Assembly (NCBI GenBank): GCA_017483985.1
Contig: JAFUUB010000041.1
Coordinates: 1-9,277 of the forward strand
DNA from: Bacteroidales bacterium
Lineage (GTDB): Bacteria > Bacteroidota > Bacteroidia > Bacteroidales > UBA932
DNA length: 9,277 bases
Direction: 5' to 3'
Below the pieces are notes generated by a model. That model saw only the letters and a program-made list of their open reading frames with translations. It did no database searches and was not told the origin of the DNA. This document shows, piece by piece, positions 1-7,477 of the stretch (position 1 is its first letter; every line of letters starts with the position of its first letter). A program made the position numbers and the translations under genes.

Positions 1-1929
1 ACCGACACCCACCTGCGGGATGCCTACAATTATGCACAGGAACGCTACCGCATCGTCCAGCAGAAGATCTTTACCGAAGGACAGGACAATTACCTGGTAG
101 TTCTCGGTGATCTCCCCCACAAGGTCGACCAGGCCCGGATCGACTGCATCGACAAGTACAGTACGACGTCCAGGAAAAGCAGCATCGTCAGTGAATGGAG
201 GGGGCCGATGGTCGTCTGGTTCACCATCCTAGTCTTGTTCTATATCATTATCGCCACCATCCTCGCCAACCTCCTGGTCCGCCTGACCATACGGTGGGTC
301 AAATACTTCCAGACCGACTATTTCCAGGAACACAAGATGATGTTCGTGCTGCTGGCCGGCGTGATCATTTTCGCCCTGACGATCACGGTCGTCAACATGG
401 TCTCGGAGATGAACTTCCTGAACATGGCCATGCCGCTGCTGGCCGAGTTCGCGTGGCTGCTGGCGGCCATCTTCACCTCCCTGCTGATCCGCCTGAGAGG
501 TTCCGAAACCCGGCAGACCCTGACCGGTTACTTCCCCATCATCCTGATGGGCCTGATCATCATCACCTTCCGCATCATCTTCATCCCGAACAGCCTGATC
601 AACCTGATCTTCCCGCCCATCCTGCTGGCTTTCACCACCTGGCAATTCTTCGAGGTCAGGCGTTGTAAAGGGAAGGTGCAGCAGAGCGATTTCGCCTTCC
701 TCTGGCTGACCTTCGCCGTCTTGCTGGTCGCCACGGGTATTGCCGTATTCGGCTATGTCATGCTCGCCCTGGTCGTCGTGATCTGGTGGATCTTCCAACT
801 GACCCTGATCCAGACCATCTTGGCCGTCTATTTCCTGCTGACCCGGTATTACGAAACCCACCTGTCGGGCCTGGTGAAAGAGTATCGCGCCAAGAACGCG
901 AATCTGCCGCTCCGCTGGAAGGGAGCCTTCATCGAAGTCTCCTGGGGGTATGACCTGGTCAAGATGGTGGCCGTCCCCCTGGCCGCCCTCTGGTCCATCC
1001 CGCTGTGTATCTACATGGCCGGCAACGTGTTCGATCTGGGGAAACTGGGCATGGAATTCTTTACCAAACCGCTGGTCAACGTGGAAAAGGTCATCCAGCT
1101 TTCCCTGCTGAAAGTCCTGATCGTCGTCTCCCTGTTCTACTTCTTCCGGTATTTCAGCTATGCAGCGAAAGCCCTGTACCGGGTCTGGAGGACCCGCTCG
1201 GCCATGAAGAAACTGGGCGACGTCGCCTTCAAGGAAACCTCCATCAATTTCACCCTGTCCGACAACATCATCAGCCTGGTATCCTGGGGTCTGTTCCTCA
1301 TCATTTCCTTCCTGCTGCTGAAGATCCCGACCTCGGCCATCACCATCGTTTCCACCGGTTTGGCAACGGGTATCGGCTTCGCTATGAAAGATGTGCTGAA
1401 CAACTTCTTCTACGGCATCCAGCTGATGTCCGGCCGCATCCGGGTCGGCGATGTGATCGAATGCGACGGGATCCGCGGAACGGTGGACAGCATGAGCTAC
1501 CAGAGTACGCAGATCCTGTCCACGGACGGGGCCATCATTGCGTTCCCCAACAGCACGCTTTTCAGCAAGAACTTCAAGAACCTGACCCGCAACCACGCAT
1601 ACGAAATGCTGCAGATCCCCTTCGGGGTCGCCTATGGCACCGATGTGGAGCGGGTCCGCACCCTGGTGACGGAAGCCCTCAAACAACTGCAGGTAAAAGA
1701 CAAATATGGACGCGACGTGGTCGATCCCAAGCGCGGCGTCACCGTCCGTTTCGACAGTTTCGGGGACAACAGCATCAACCTGACGGTGCTGCAGTTCACC
1801 ACCGTGGACACGCACTTCACCTACGCTGCCCAGGCCAAGGAAATCATCTACAAGACCCTGAACGAGAACGGAATCGAAATCCCGTTCCCGCAGCAAGACA
1901 TCTATGTGAAATCCATGCCGGAAAAATAA
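1..1929 (+). CDS. MscS-superfamily mechanosensitive ion channel, large multi-TM form (5' end outside window)
   Basis: The frame is open from base 1 to the TAA at 1927-1929, so the 5' end lies outside the window; 642 residues are visible. Residues 1-69 are soluble and polar. About eleven hydrophobic segments follow (near 71-93, 113-132, 144-164, 177-194, 199-217, 232-252, 254-280, 322-341, 367-384, 421-440 and the pore helix 443-474). The MscS core is clear: a Gly/Ala-rich pore helix containing STGLATGIGFAMKD, the beta domain with RVGDVIECDGIRGTV and FPNS, then the alpha/beta C-terminal domain ending in IEIPFPQQ. Family members open under membrane tension and release solutes during hypo-osmotic shock. 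The extra N-terminal membrane segments place it among the large MscS relatives, not the three-TM E. coli MscS. The ATG at 208 sits just before a TM segment, but coding continues upstream, so I do not take it as the start. The gene converges on the minus-strand operon without any spacer. The family call is secure; gating properties cannot be read from sequence. Confidence 0.93.
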   Translation, partial: TDTHLRDAYNYAQERYRIVQQKIFTEGQDNYLVVLGDLPHKVDQARIDCIDKYSTTSRKSSIVSEWRGPMVVWFTILVLFYIIIATILANLLVRLTIRWVKYFQTDYFQEHKMMFVLLAGVIIFALTITVVNMVSEMNFLNMAMPLLAEFAWLLAAIFTSLLIRLRGSETRQTLTGYFPIILMGLIIITFRIIFIPNSLINLIFPPILLAFTTWQFFEVRRCKGKVQQSDFAFLWLTFAVLLVATGIAVFGYVMLALVVVIWWIFQLTLIQTILAVYFLLTRYYETHLSGLVKEYRAKNANLPLRWKGAFIEVSWGYDLVKMVAVPLAALWSIPLCIYMAGNVFDLGKLGMEFFTKPLVNVEKVIQLSLLKVLIVVSLFYFFRYFSYAAKALYRVWRTRSAMKKLGDVAFKETSINFTLSDNIISLVSWGLFLIISFLLLKIPTSAITIVSTGLATGIGFAMKDVLNNFFYGIQLMSGRIRVGDVIECDGIRGTVDSMSYQSTQILSTDGAIIAFPNSTLFSKNFKNLTRNHAYEMLQIPFGVAYGTDVERVRTLVTEALKQLQVKDKYGRDVVDPKRGVTVRFDSFGDNSINLTVLQFTTVDTHFTYAAQAKEIIYKTLNENGIEIPFPQQDIYVKSMPEK

Positions 1930-3789
1930 TCATTCCCGGACGAGGACGATCCTGGTATCCATCGCCCGATTGATCTTGCGGGCGAAGTCCCGAAAGTCCG
2001 TATACCGTTCTTTCGGGAGACGGCAAGGCTTGAAAACGTAGCGGACAACCGTTGTAAGGACCTGCCCGTCAACGGAGGAAGAGGCGTGGAAATCCGCCCA
2101 TTCCTCCGTCAGGTCCACCGGGGCCGGAAGAGACTCGAGCCGGAAGCCTTCCGGGAGTTCTGTTCGGATGACATCCTCCCGGGCATATCCGCCACGGACT
2201 ACCAAATCGTACTTCCGTTCACTCCGCTGGAAAGTCATGGCCTGTGCCACCGGGTTGAAAGGAACGAAAAGCCGGTTGCTGCTGACCTGCGCATAAGAGC
2301 CGGTATCCATGGTATAGTCGATGGAAATCCGAGGAACAAAATCCGCCGTCCCGGCCGATGAGAAATTATCCCGGATACCCGTTACCCGGACATGTTCCGG
2401 ATGGAAAACCATCGCCGCCGTAAGGGAACGGGCCTGTTCCTCAGGTTTCCTGGCCTCGAATCCTATATAGGGCTCCGCATCGGACAAAAAGAGATCCTTG
2501 CACGCCGTCATGGAAGCGGAACCGTCCGCATGCAAATGGATTCGCATCTGTACGGAAGTCCGGCGCAGGGAATCCGGATAGGCGGGAACACGGATCATGC
2601 CGCCATCCCCTTCCCGCACCATGACGACCTGATGACCGGCAATCGAAGAATGCCGGTACCCCAGCGGGTATTTCGGATTCGTGCACTCGATCCAAAGCGT
2701 ATCGGCTTGTTCCGGAACCGGGACGGCCAGCATGACATGGTTCATCTGTCCGAAAGAAGAGAAACCCGGGAAGAAATCGGCGCGATCGGTATTAAGGATC
2801 AGGTAATCCGACGGGACACCGGCTTCGGCAAGCATGGCGCGCATGAAATTGACCAGCGCCTTGCAGTCTCCGAATCCGGTTTTCACCACAGTAGACGCTG
2901 GGAATGGCTTGTAACCGCCCAGACCGTACTGAATGCTGACGTATCGTGTATTATCCCGTAGATAACGATAGATGACACGGACTTTCTCCTGTGTAGTGGT
3001 ACAACCCGCCGTCATCTCCCGGACCTTGGCCCTGAAATCCTCCGGCAAGTCATCCGATCCTTTTTGCAGGTCATAATGCCAGCGGGCGACATCCTGCCAG
3101 GTCCGCTGTGAACCGGAAGAACCGCCATAGGTGAAGTCGCACGGAGCAGCAAGGACGAAGGGCAGGAATTCCAAAGGAGACGGCATCTGGTGTTCTGCAA
3201 CGAATCCCGGCAGATGCCCCACCTGCCAGGTATACAGATCGTGTCCACCCGCATGCGATACCTCCGGATCAGAATAAGGGGCATAATACTGGATGGCTGT
3301 CCCGGACGGTACGGAGATTTCATACCGAGCCTGGTCGACGGAAACCCGCTCTTCATCTACCGGCATGAATACCGGAAAATGGGCGACGCCTTTCCGGTAC
3401 GAAACGGAATACTCGTAACGGACGGTATACGGATACGTGGCGGAAGGCACGTAATAGACGGCATACTCATCCTCGGCCAAACCGGAGGACAAGGACTGGG
3501 ACACCAGGTCCGTCTTCTTCAGTTTGGAAATGACCTTGCCGCCATGCGAAATGGTTCCGGAAAAGGATGACAACGAGGTGAAGGAATCGGTATTGACCAG
3601 GAACAGGGCCGCCGCCTCGCCGTCTTCGTCCAGGACCTGTATTTCCTTGACGACCTTGCAGGTGCCGTTCTGGGGAGAAGACATGCTGAACCGGATGTCC
3701 CAGTTACGGATGACGGCATGGTCCTTTTCCTGGGCATTCAGCTGCACTGCCGTCAGCAGTAGAACGGCCCACACCATCAATTGTCTCAT
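1930..3789 (-). CDS. Secreted DUF3857 / transglutaminase-like domain protein with Cys and His retained
   Basis: This 619-residue protein begins with a signal peptide (VWAVLLLTAVQLNAQ, cleavage near residue 19), so it acts in the periplasm or on the envelope. Residues about 30-200 form the beta-rich DUF3857 region. Residues about 255-375 are a transglutaminase-like fold: Cys309 in GFGDCKAL, His351 in QMNHVML, and Glu368 in LWIECTNP where the classical triad has Asp. Residues about 400-619 are a beta-rich tail. Transglutaminase-fold proteins of bacteria act as peptidases, amidases or crosslinking enzymes; the substrate of this family is not established. The ATG at 3789 overlaps the stop of the upstream paralogue by 4 bp (ATGA), which suggests translational coupling. 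There is no Shine-Dalgarno sequence. The stop codon (1932-1930) abuts the stop of the convergent channel gene. The family call is secure, but the function is unknown. Confidence 0.9.
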   Translation of the reverse strand: MRQLMVWAVLLLTAVQLNAQEKDHAVIRNWDIRFSMSSPQNGTCKVVKEIQVLDEDGEAAALFLVNTDSFTSLSSFSGTISHGGKVISKLKKTDLVSQSLSSGLAEDEYAVYYVPSATYPYTVRYEYSVSYRKGVAHFPVFMPVDEERVSVDQARYEISVPSGTAIQYYAPYSDPEVSHAGGHDLYTWQVGHLPGFVAEHQMPSPLEFLPFVLAAPCDFTYGGSSGSQRTWQDVARWHYDLQKGSDDLPEDFRAKVREMTAGCTTTQEKVRVIYRYLRDNTRYVSIQYGLGGYKPFPASTVVKTGFGDCKALVNFMRAMLAEAGVPSDYLILNTDRADFFPGFSSFGQMNHVMLAVPVPEQADTLWIECTNPKYPLGYRHSSIAGHQVVMVREGDGGMIRVPAYPDSLRRTSVQMRIHLHADGSASMTACKDLFLSDAEPYIGFEARKPEEQARSLTAAMVFHPEHVRVTGIRDNFSSAGTADFVPRISIDYTMDTGSYAQVSSNRLFVPFNPVAQAMTFQRSERKYDLVVRGGYAREDVIRTELPEGFRLESLPAPVDLTEEWADFHASSSVDGQVLTTVVRYVFKPCRLPKERYTDFRDFARKINRAMDTRIVLVRE

Positions 3790-5747
3790 AACTTTTTCAG
3801 CACAATGGTTTTATCATAGATATTGCACAGTTGTTCCCAGAAGGAACGAACGACAGGATAATCTTCTGCAACGGCAAATACGGCGTTTTGCTGGAACATG
3901 TAGGAGACCACGACCTGGTCCGGGGAAGGCTGGGAACAGGTGAACTGCACGCGGGATTTCAAAGGATCCAGGATATAGACGGCGTTTTGAGGGAGCTCTT
4001 CCACTGCAAATCCTTCCGGAATCGAAATCCGGGCCTGGTAGGTAATCCGCTTTTTGAACGGGAAATCCATCGCGACCTGACGCGTTTCATCCCGGAACTG
4101 CGCCCGGTCATGGAAAGTCGTGGCAAAGGGATCCAGGTAAATCCGCCCGGAAGCGACATCATACGACCGCTCGAATTCCTCGTTCAGGACGGCATTGGAA
4201 GAGAAAACATCCATGCCGCTGACGGTCAGCGAAACAATCTCCACGCCTTCCCCCACCTCCTCCTGGCTGATGAACTCGTCCTTGTCTTTATAGGACCCAT
4301 AGCTCTTCTTCAGCGCATAGGACTGCTGATTGGTCGCCTGACCCGTCATTTTTCCGGTTACCAAACCATCCGGAGCAAGACGCATCTCGCAATTGACAAC
4401 CAGTTGGTTGCTTCCCAGACCGGAGATATCGACCCAGTCCCCCCGCAGGTTTTCGGGTCGGATGATACGGGCGTTCGCAATCAGGAAATCATCATCCAGC
4501 ACATTGACGTATCCCTCCTTCGGGGCGGCATCCAGATAGAAGGTAGTTCCGGACGGGCCCGTCACGCTCAGGATAAACAGGTCAAAAGCATCGACCGAAA
4601 TGTAAAAATCCGGGACATAACCGGAAGAACGCCGGCGGACCATCAACGGAAGCACATCAAAGCCTGCTTCCTTCAAAGCACTACCGGTCAAGGCATTGAT
4701 ATCGGCCGCCGAGCCGGTGCGCTTTTTCAGTGTTTCGGCGTTCTTCTGCGGAATCAGCGCCCGCGTCCCGTCCCATTCCACTTTCGAGAGCACCAGGTCC
4801 CGGATGGCGGCAATCAGGGCTTTTTCATCCTGGAACTGGTTTTTCAAGGCAGCGACTTCCTCGCTGAAACGGCATTTCGCCCGGGTCTCCGTCCAGATTT
4901 CCGTATCCCTGATCAGTTTGTCAATCTGGTCCCAGGTGTAACTGAAATTCCGGGGCGCGGTGCCGGGAATCTGCATCTGCGATACTACATAATAGACCGC
5001 AGCCTTGTACTGGTCCGGATTGTAGCTCAGTGACTCGGCCCGTAAGCCCGGTGCATCGGTCAGCTTATAGTTATCAATCCTGTTGTTGAACTGGAAGCCC
5101 GCCACGATGGCCGGTACTTCCGTATTGGTATATTCGATATTCTCCGAACCCCGCGTCATCTTTCTCACATAGAAGAAATCCGGGAACGAATAGGATGCCG
5201 TCGCCAGGTTGACGGGGACGGATCGCTGCAAAAAGACATTCGGAACGTCATAAAAGACATTCGAAACCTGTTGGAAAGTCACTTCTATGACAGACCCGAC
5301 CTTGACATTCTGGGGAGAGAAACTGACGGATTTCACTCCGTCACGATAGGGCTCGGTAAAGACATACTTCTTATCCATTTTCGTCTCGACCATTTTCTTT
5401 CCTTCCCGGTTGAACGTCGAGACTTTGATCCCGGTCACGGCTTCGCCCAGGTCGTTGTCAGTCCGGAAATACAGCCGGTAATCGGCATAATCACGGCCGG
5501 ATTCCTTGAGGATCTTGATCCGTTCATGGGTTTTGTGGACCATCCGCATCCGCAGGTCCAAATCGACGGAGAGCGTCACTTCGTCCTCGCTGAGGAGAAC
5601 GACAGCAGCGGCGGAAGTATCGGCATCATAGACCGCCATATCCAGTTCAGCATCGGAAATCTTGCCAAACTTCGGGTCGACAGGAATCTGCTGGGCGCGC
5701 AGCACCAACGGCAGCAAAAGGATAGAACAAGCAAATAAACGTCTCAT
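3786..5747 (-). CDS. Secreted DUF3857 protein with degenerate transglutaminase-like domain (catalytic Cys absent)
   Basis: A 653-residue protein with a signal peptide (FACSILLLPLVLRAQQ, cleavage near residue 18). The DUF3857 domain spans about 58-215 and contains FRTDNDLGEAVTGIKV and SVIEVTFQ. The transglutaminase-like region is about 290-410, followed by a beta-rich C-terminal part. Aligned by eye with the downstream paralogue, the active-site GDCKA becomes GSAAD (residues 345-349), so the Cys position holds Ala347. The Asp position appears kept as Asp406 in FYLDAA, and no NH motif is seen where His should be. This G-x-A-D-I-N form recurs in many Bacteroidota DUF3857 proteins as I recall them, so it is probably a stable non-catalytic subfamily and not decay. 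It starts 6 bp after the stop of the barrel gene and overlaps the next paralogue by 4 bp. A binding or partner role for the active paralogue is inferred from this pairing. Confidence 0.9.
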   Translation of the reverse strand: MRRLFACSILLLPLVLRAQQIPVDPKFGKISDAELDMAVYDADTSAAAVVLLSEDEVTLSVDLDLRMRMVHKTHERIKILKESGRDYADYRLYFRTDNDLGEAVTGIKVSTFNREGKKMVETKMDKKYVFTEPYRDGVKSVSFSPQNVKVGSVIEVTFQQVSNVFYDVPNVFLQRSVPVNLATASYSFPDFFYVRKMTRGSENIEYTNTEVPAIVAGFQFNNRIDNYKLTDAPGLRAESLSYNPDQYKAAVYYVVSQMQIPGTAPRNFSYTWDQIDKLIRDTEIWTETRAKCRFSEEVAALKNQFQDEKALIAAIRDLVLSKVEWDGTRALIPQKNAETLKKRTGSAADINALTGSALKEAGFDVLPLMVRRRSSGYVPDFYISVDAFDLFILSVTGPSGTTFYLDAAPKEGYVNVLDDDFLIANARIIRPENLRGDWVDISGLGSNQLVVNCEMRLAPDGLVTGKMTGQATNQQSYALKKSYGSYKDKDEFISQEEVGEGVEIVSLTVSGMDVFSSNAVLNEEFERSYDVASGRIYLDPFATTFHDRAQFRDETRQVAMDFPFKKRITYQARISIPEGFAVEELPQNAVYILDPLKSRVQFTCSQPSPDQVVVSYMFQQNAVFAVAEDYPVVRSFWEQLCNIYDKTIVLKKL

Positions 5748-5753
5748 AGTGGC

Positions 5754-6677
5754 TCATTTTCCGAAAGGTAAGAAAAATATTGAATAAATAACCACCCTTC
5801 GCCCGGATTTCGGCAAAGGGTGGGAATAAGCCATCCATGCGGAGAACCGCTCGAAACTGAACTTATAGGCGACCCCGAGGGTGAAGCGGTCCGTATGGAC
5901 CGACGTGACGGGCGCCTTCAGCACCCCTTTCTTGCGTTTGGCGCTGATATCCTTGTCCGTCAGGCTGTCATAAAAGCCATAGAAGTCCAGGGAATGCCAC
6001 ACGTTGATCTTCCATTCCAGGCCGAGGCCGGCACGCAGGCGGTTCAGGTAGGAATCGCTGAAGCCCAGGAACGCGGAGGTCGCATACGCATCCGTCGTCG
6101 AAGCGGCATCCCATTTCGGATCATTCAGGCCGAAACGGGCCTCAACGAAGGCATACGGTTCGATCGGGGTGTACGTCATCTTGTAAGCCACCTTTCCGCG
6201 CAGACGGAGCGCCAGGGCATTGCGGGTGGTCTGGTACGTATCCAGCGAAGGCTTGGTCCGATGGGTCATCTGCAGCCGTTCGCGAAGGCTGAAACGCCAG
6301 TTCCCGTATTTGTACGTTTCCGTCAGGTCGAAGGAAGCCCGGTGCCGCCAGTCCGTGTAGTTCTGGGTAACGGATTCACCGCCAACCGTCTGGGTTTCCG
6401 ACTTCGGCACGGCAATGGCATCATAACTCAAACCCAGTTTCAGCCAATCCGTCGCCTTATAAGACAGCGCCAAGGTCGTATAGGACCGTTCAAGACCGAA
6501 TTGGTTATCGAAACGGAGTTCTTCTCCAAGGGAAACATGGAAACCGGTCATGATGACCTTGTCAGCCGTCGCACTGATGCGGGCGCCGAAGCCGCCGTCT
6601 CCGTCATCGGACTGCGCTGCCATGGGGAGGCACAGGCAGCCCAGGGCTGCCATAAGAAGCAAGGTGCTCTTTTTCAT
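5754..6677 (-). CDS. DUF2490-like outer-membrane beta-barrel protein with C-terminal extension
   Basis: A 307-residue protein with a signal peptide (residues 1 to about 21, LPMAAQ). The rest alternates polar and hydrophobic residues in strand-sized pieces rich in aromatic and basic residues, for example YTTLALSYKATDWLKLGLSY, WRFSLRERLQMTHR and LRAGLGLEWKINVWHSLDFYG. The FRxRERxQxxxR-type motif and overall pattern match DUF2490, a Bacteroidota outer-membrane barrel family of unknown function. The strand HTDRFTLGVAYKFSF (residues 261-275) looks like the aromatic closing strand of a barrel, yet the frame runs on for 32 residues through a terminator-like hairpin. It follows the DUF4956 gene by 20 bp and has the only clear Shine-Dalgarno sequence in the window. 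Being co-transcribed with a polyphosphate polymerase suggests, but does not prove, a linked role. Cys14 is preceded by ALG and lies within the hydrophobic core, so a lipoprotein is unlikely. Confidence 0.82.
   Translation of the reverse strand: MKKSTLLLMAALGCLCLPMAAQSDDGDGGFGARISATADKVIMTGFHVSLGEELRFDNQFGLERSYTTLALSYKATDWLKLGLSYDAIAVPKSETQTVGGESVTQNYTDWRHRASFDLTETYKYGNWRFSLRERLQMTHRTKPSLDTYQTTRNALALRLRGKVAYKMTYTPIEPYAFVEARFGLNDPKWDAASTTDAYATSAFLGFSDSYLNRLRAGLGLEWKINVWHSLDFYGFYDSLTDKDISAKRKKGVLKAPVTSVHTDRFTLGVAYKFSFERFSAWMAYSHPLPKSGRRVVIYSIFFLPFGK
5771..5823 (-). terminator. Terminator-like hairpin plus T-rich tract inside the 3' end of the DUF2490 gene
   Basis: Read on the minus strand, CCACCCTT (5823-5816) pairs perfectly with AAGGGTGG (5799-5792). 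A further G-T pair and GCC/GGC extend the stem inward around a short loop. The sequence downstream on the same strand (5791-5771) is a T-rich run, TTATTTATTCAATATTTTTC. This is the shape of an intrinsic terminator for minus-strand transcription. It lies within codons of the barrel gene and ahead of the two DUF3857 genes, so it could end or attenuate the upstream operon. The T tract is interrupted by A residues, so efficiency is uncertain, and the AT-rich run could also hold a promoter for the DUF3857 pair. Confidence 0.6.
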
Positions 6678-6684
6678 CGCTTTT

Positions 6685-6690
6685 CCTCCT
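6685..6690 (-). promoter_or_regulatory. Strong Shine-Dalgarno sequence for the DUF2490 gene
   Basis: The minus strand reads AGGAGG followed by seven bases and then the ATG at 6677, an ideal ribosome-binding arrangement. It supports that start and lies in the 20-bp gap after the DUF4956 stop. None of the other minus-strand starts in the window has a comparable motif, as is usual in Bacteroidota, so this gene may be translated more strongly or independently of its upstream neighbours. Confidence 0.75.
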
Positions 6691-6697
6691 GCTGTTT

Positions 6698-7477
6698 TTA
6701 TTGTTCAATGAAATCCTTCGCACGGGTCAGGGTATCGATGGAATTCTCCTGTCCCTTTTCCAAGGTGTAATAAATCTTGATAAATGCGGCATCCCTGAGG
6801 AAATCCACATGCCCGATCTCCAGGTTGTCGATTTTCACGCCGACCCGCTTTTCCAGATCCGCAACCAGTTCCGCCCGCCGCTCCGGAACGATCAGGTCGA
6901 TCTTGTCGTAGAGCACCAGCTTGGTCGAAGAATGACTGACCATCCGGTCGCTTTCGAAGAACGCGATCAGTCCGATGATCAACAAGTTGGAAAGGGCCAT
7001 GAGGCCGACGCTTCCCCAGGACAGCACGTAATGCGGGTCCATGCCGGCGGCTCCGGCCAGCCGGAAGACCGGGGCCAGACCGTTCATCGCCGCAAGCGCA
7101 ATGATCAGGAACAGATACGTCATTTCCCGGACCGGACCCGTCTCCGTCCGGTCCCGGACAATGCCGAAAATGGCGAAAAGGCCCAGGGTCAGTCCGACGC
7201 CCACTTCCACGTTGCCCATCATGTACAGGAGCATCAACATGGCCGATGAGAAGACCATGAACGTGAAATAATAGTCCCGCCGGCGGCTCTTCCGGTAATA
7301 GAAGAACTGGACCAGGATCCAGCAGACCAGCAGGTTAAGGAAGAAACGGATGCAAAGTTCAGTCAGGCTTTGGGTGGTTGTCATCATCGCATCCGTGATG
7401 GTCTGTACGTCGACCAGTTCATCGCTGATGTCGTAATTGCCGAAAGCGGCCAGGTCATCATCCTGTATGAAATTCAT
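6698..7477 (-). CDS. DUF4956 family multi-pass membrane protein, partner of the VTC-domain polymerase
   Basis: This is a 259-residue inner-membrane protein. A polar N-terminus (NFIQDDDLAAFG) is followed by hydrophobic segments near 42-60, 71-88, 119-136 and 152-174, and by a Gly-rich hydrophobic stretch at about 93-107 ending in the family signature (FAIFGIVRDRTE, then VREMTYLF). Residues 180-259 form a soluble alpha/beta domain. DUF4956 proteins are known mainly as neighbours of VTC-domain polymerases, and their molecular function is unproven. I chose the ATG at 7477 because it makes a 4-bp ATGA overlap with the VTC stop. An ATG at 7486 would add three residues (MRI) and is equally open. At Arg108-Asp109-Arg110-Thr111 most relatives, as I recall them, have an aromatic residue where this one has Asp. 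A channel or scaffold for polyphosphate is an inference from gene order. Confidence 0.88.
   Translation of the reverse strand: MNFIQDDDLAAFGNYDISDELVDVQTITDAMMTTTQSLTELCIRFFLNLLVCWILVQFFYYRKSRRRDYYFTFMVFSSAMLMLLYMMGNVEVGVGLTLGLFAIFGIVRDRTETGPVREMTYLFLIIALAAMNGLAPVFRLAGAAGMDPHYVLSWGSVGLMALSNLLIIGLIAFFESDRMVSHSSTKLVLYDKIDLIVPERRAELVADLEKRVGVKIDNLEIGHVDFLRDAAFIKIYYTLEKGQENSIDTLTRAKDFIEQ

Noticed and set aside
208..210. ATG at 208 as the start of the channel gene
   Set aside because: The same frame is open back to base 1 with protein-like sequence (for example NYAQERYRIVQQKIF), and large MscS relatives have longer N-termini, so the gene more likely begins outside the window.
229..1896. A 555-residue open frame on the minus strand opposite the channel gene
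   Set aside because: It is rich in Asp, Gly, Gln and His with no hydrophobic or domain pattern, as expected for the antisense of a GC-rich membrane-protein gene. The plus-strand MscS frame has clear family motifs.
3831..5033. A 400-residue open frame on the plus strand opposite the upstream DUF3857 gene
   Set aside because: Its composition is low in structure and has no recognisable motif, while the opposite strand encodes a signal peptide and a known domain order. It is a shadow frame.
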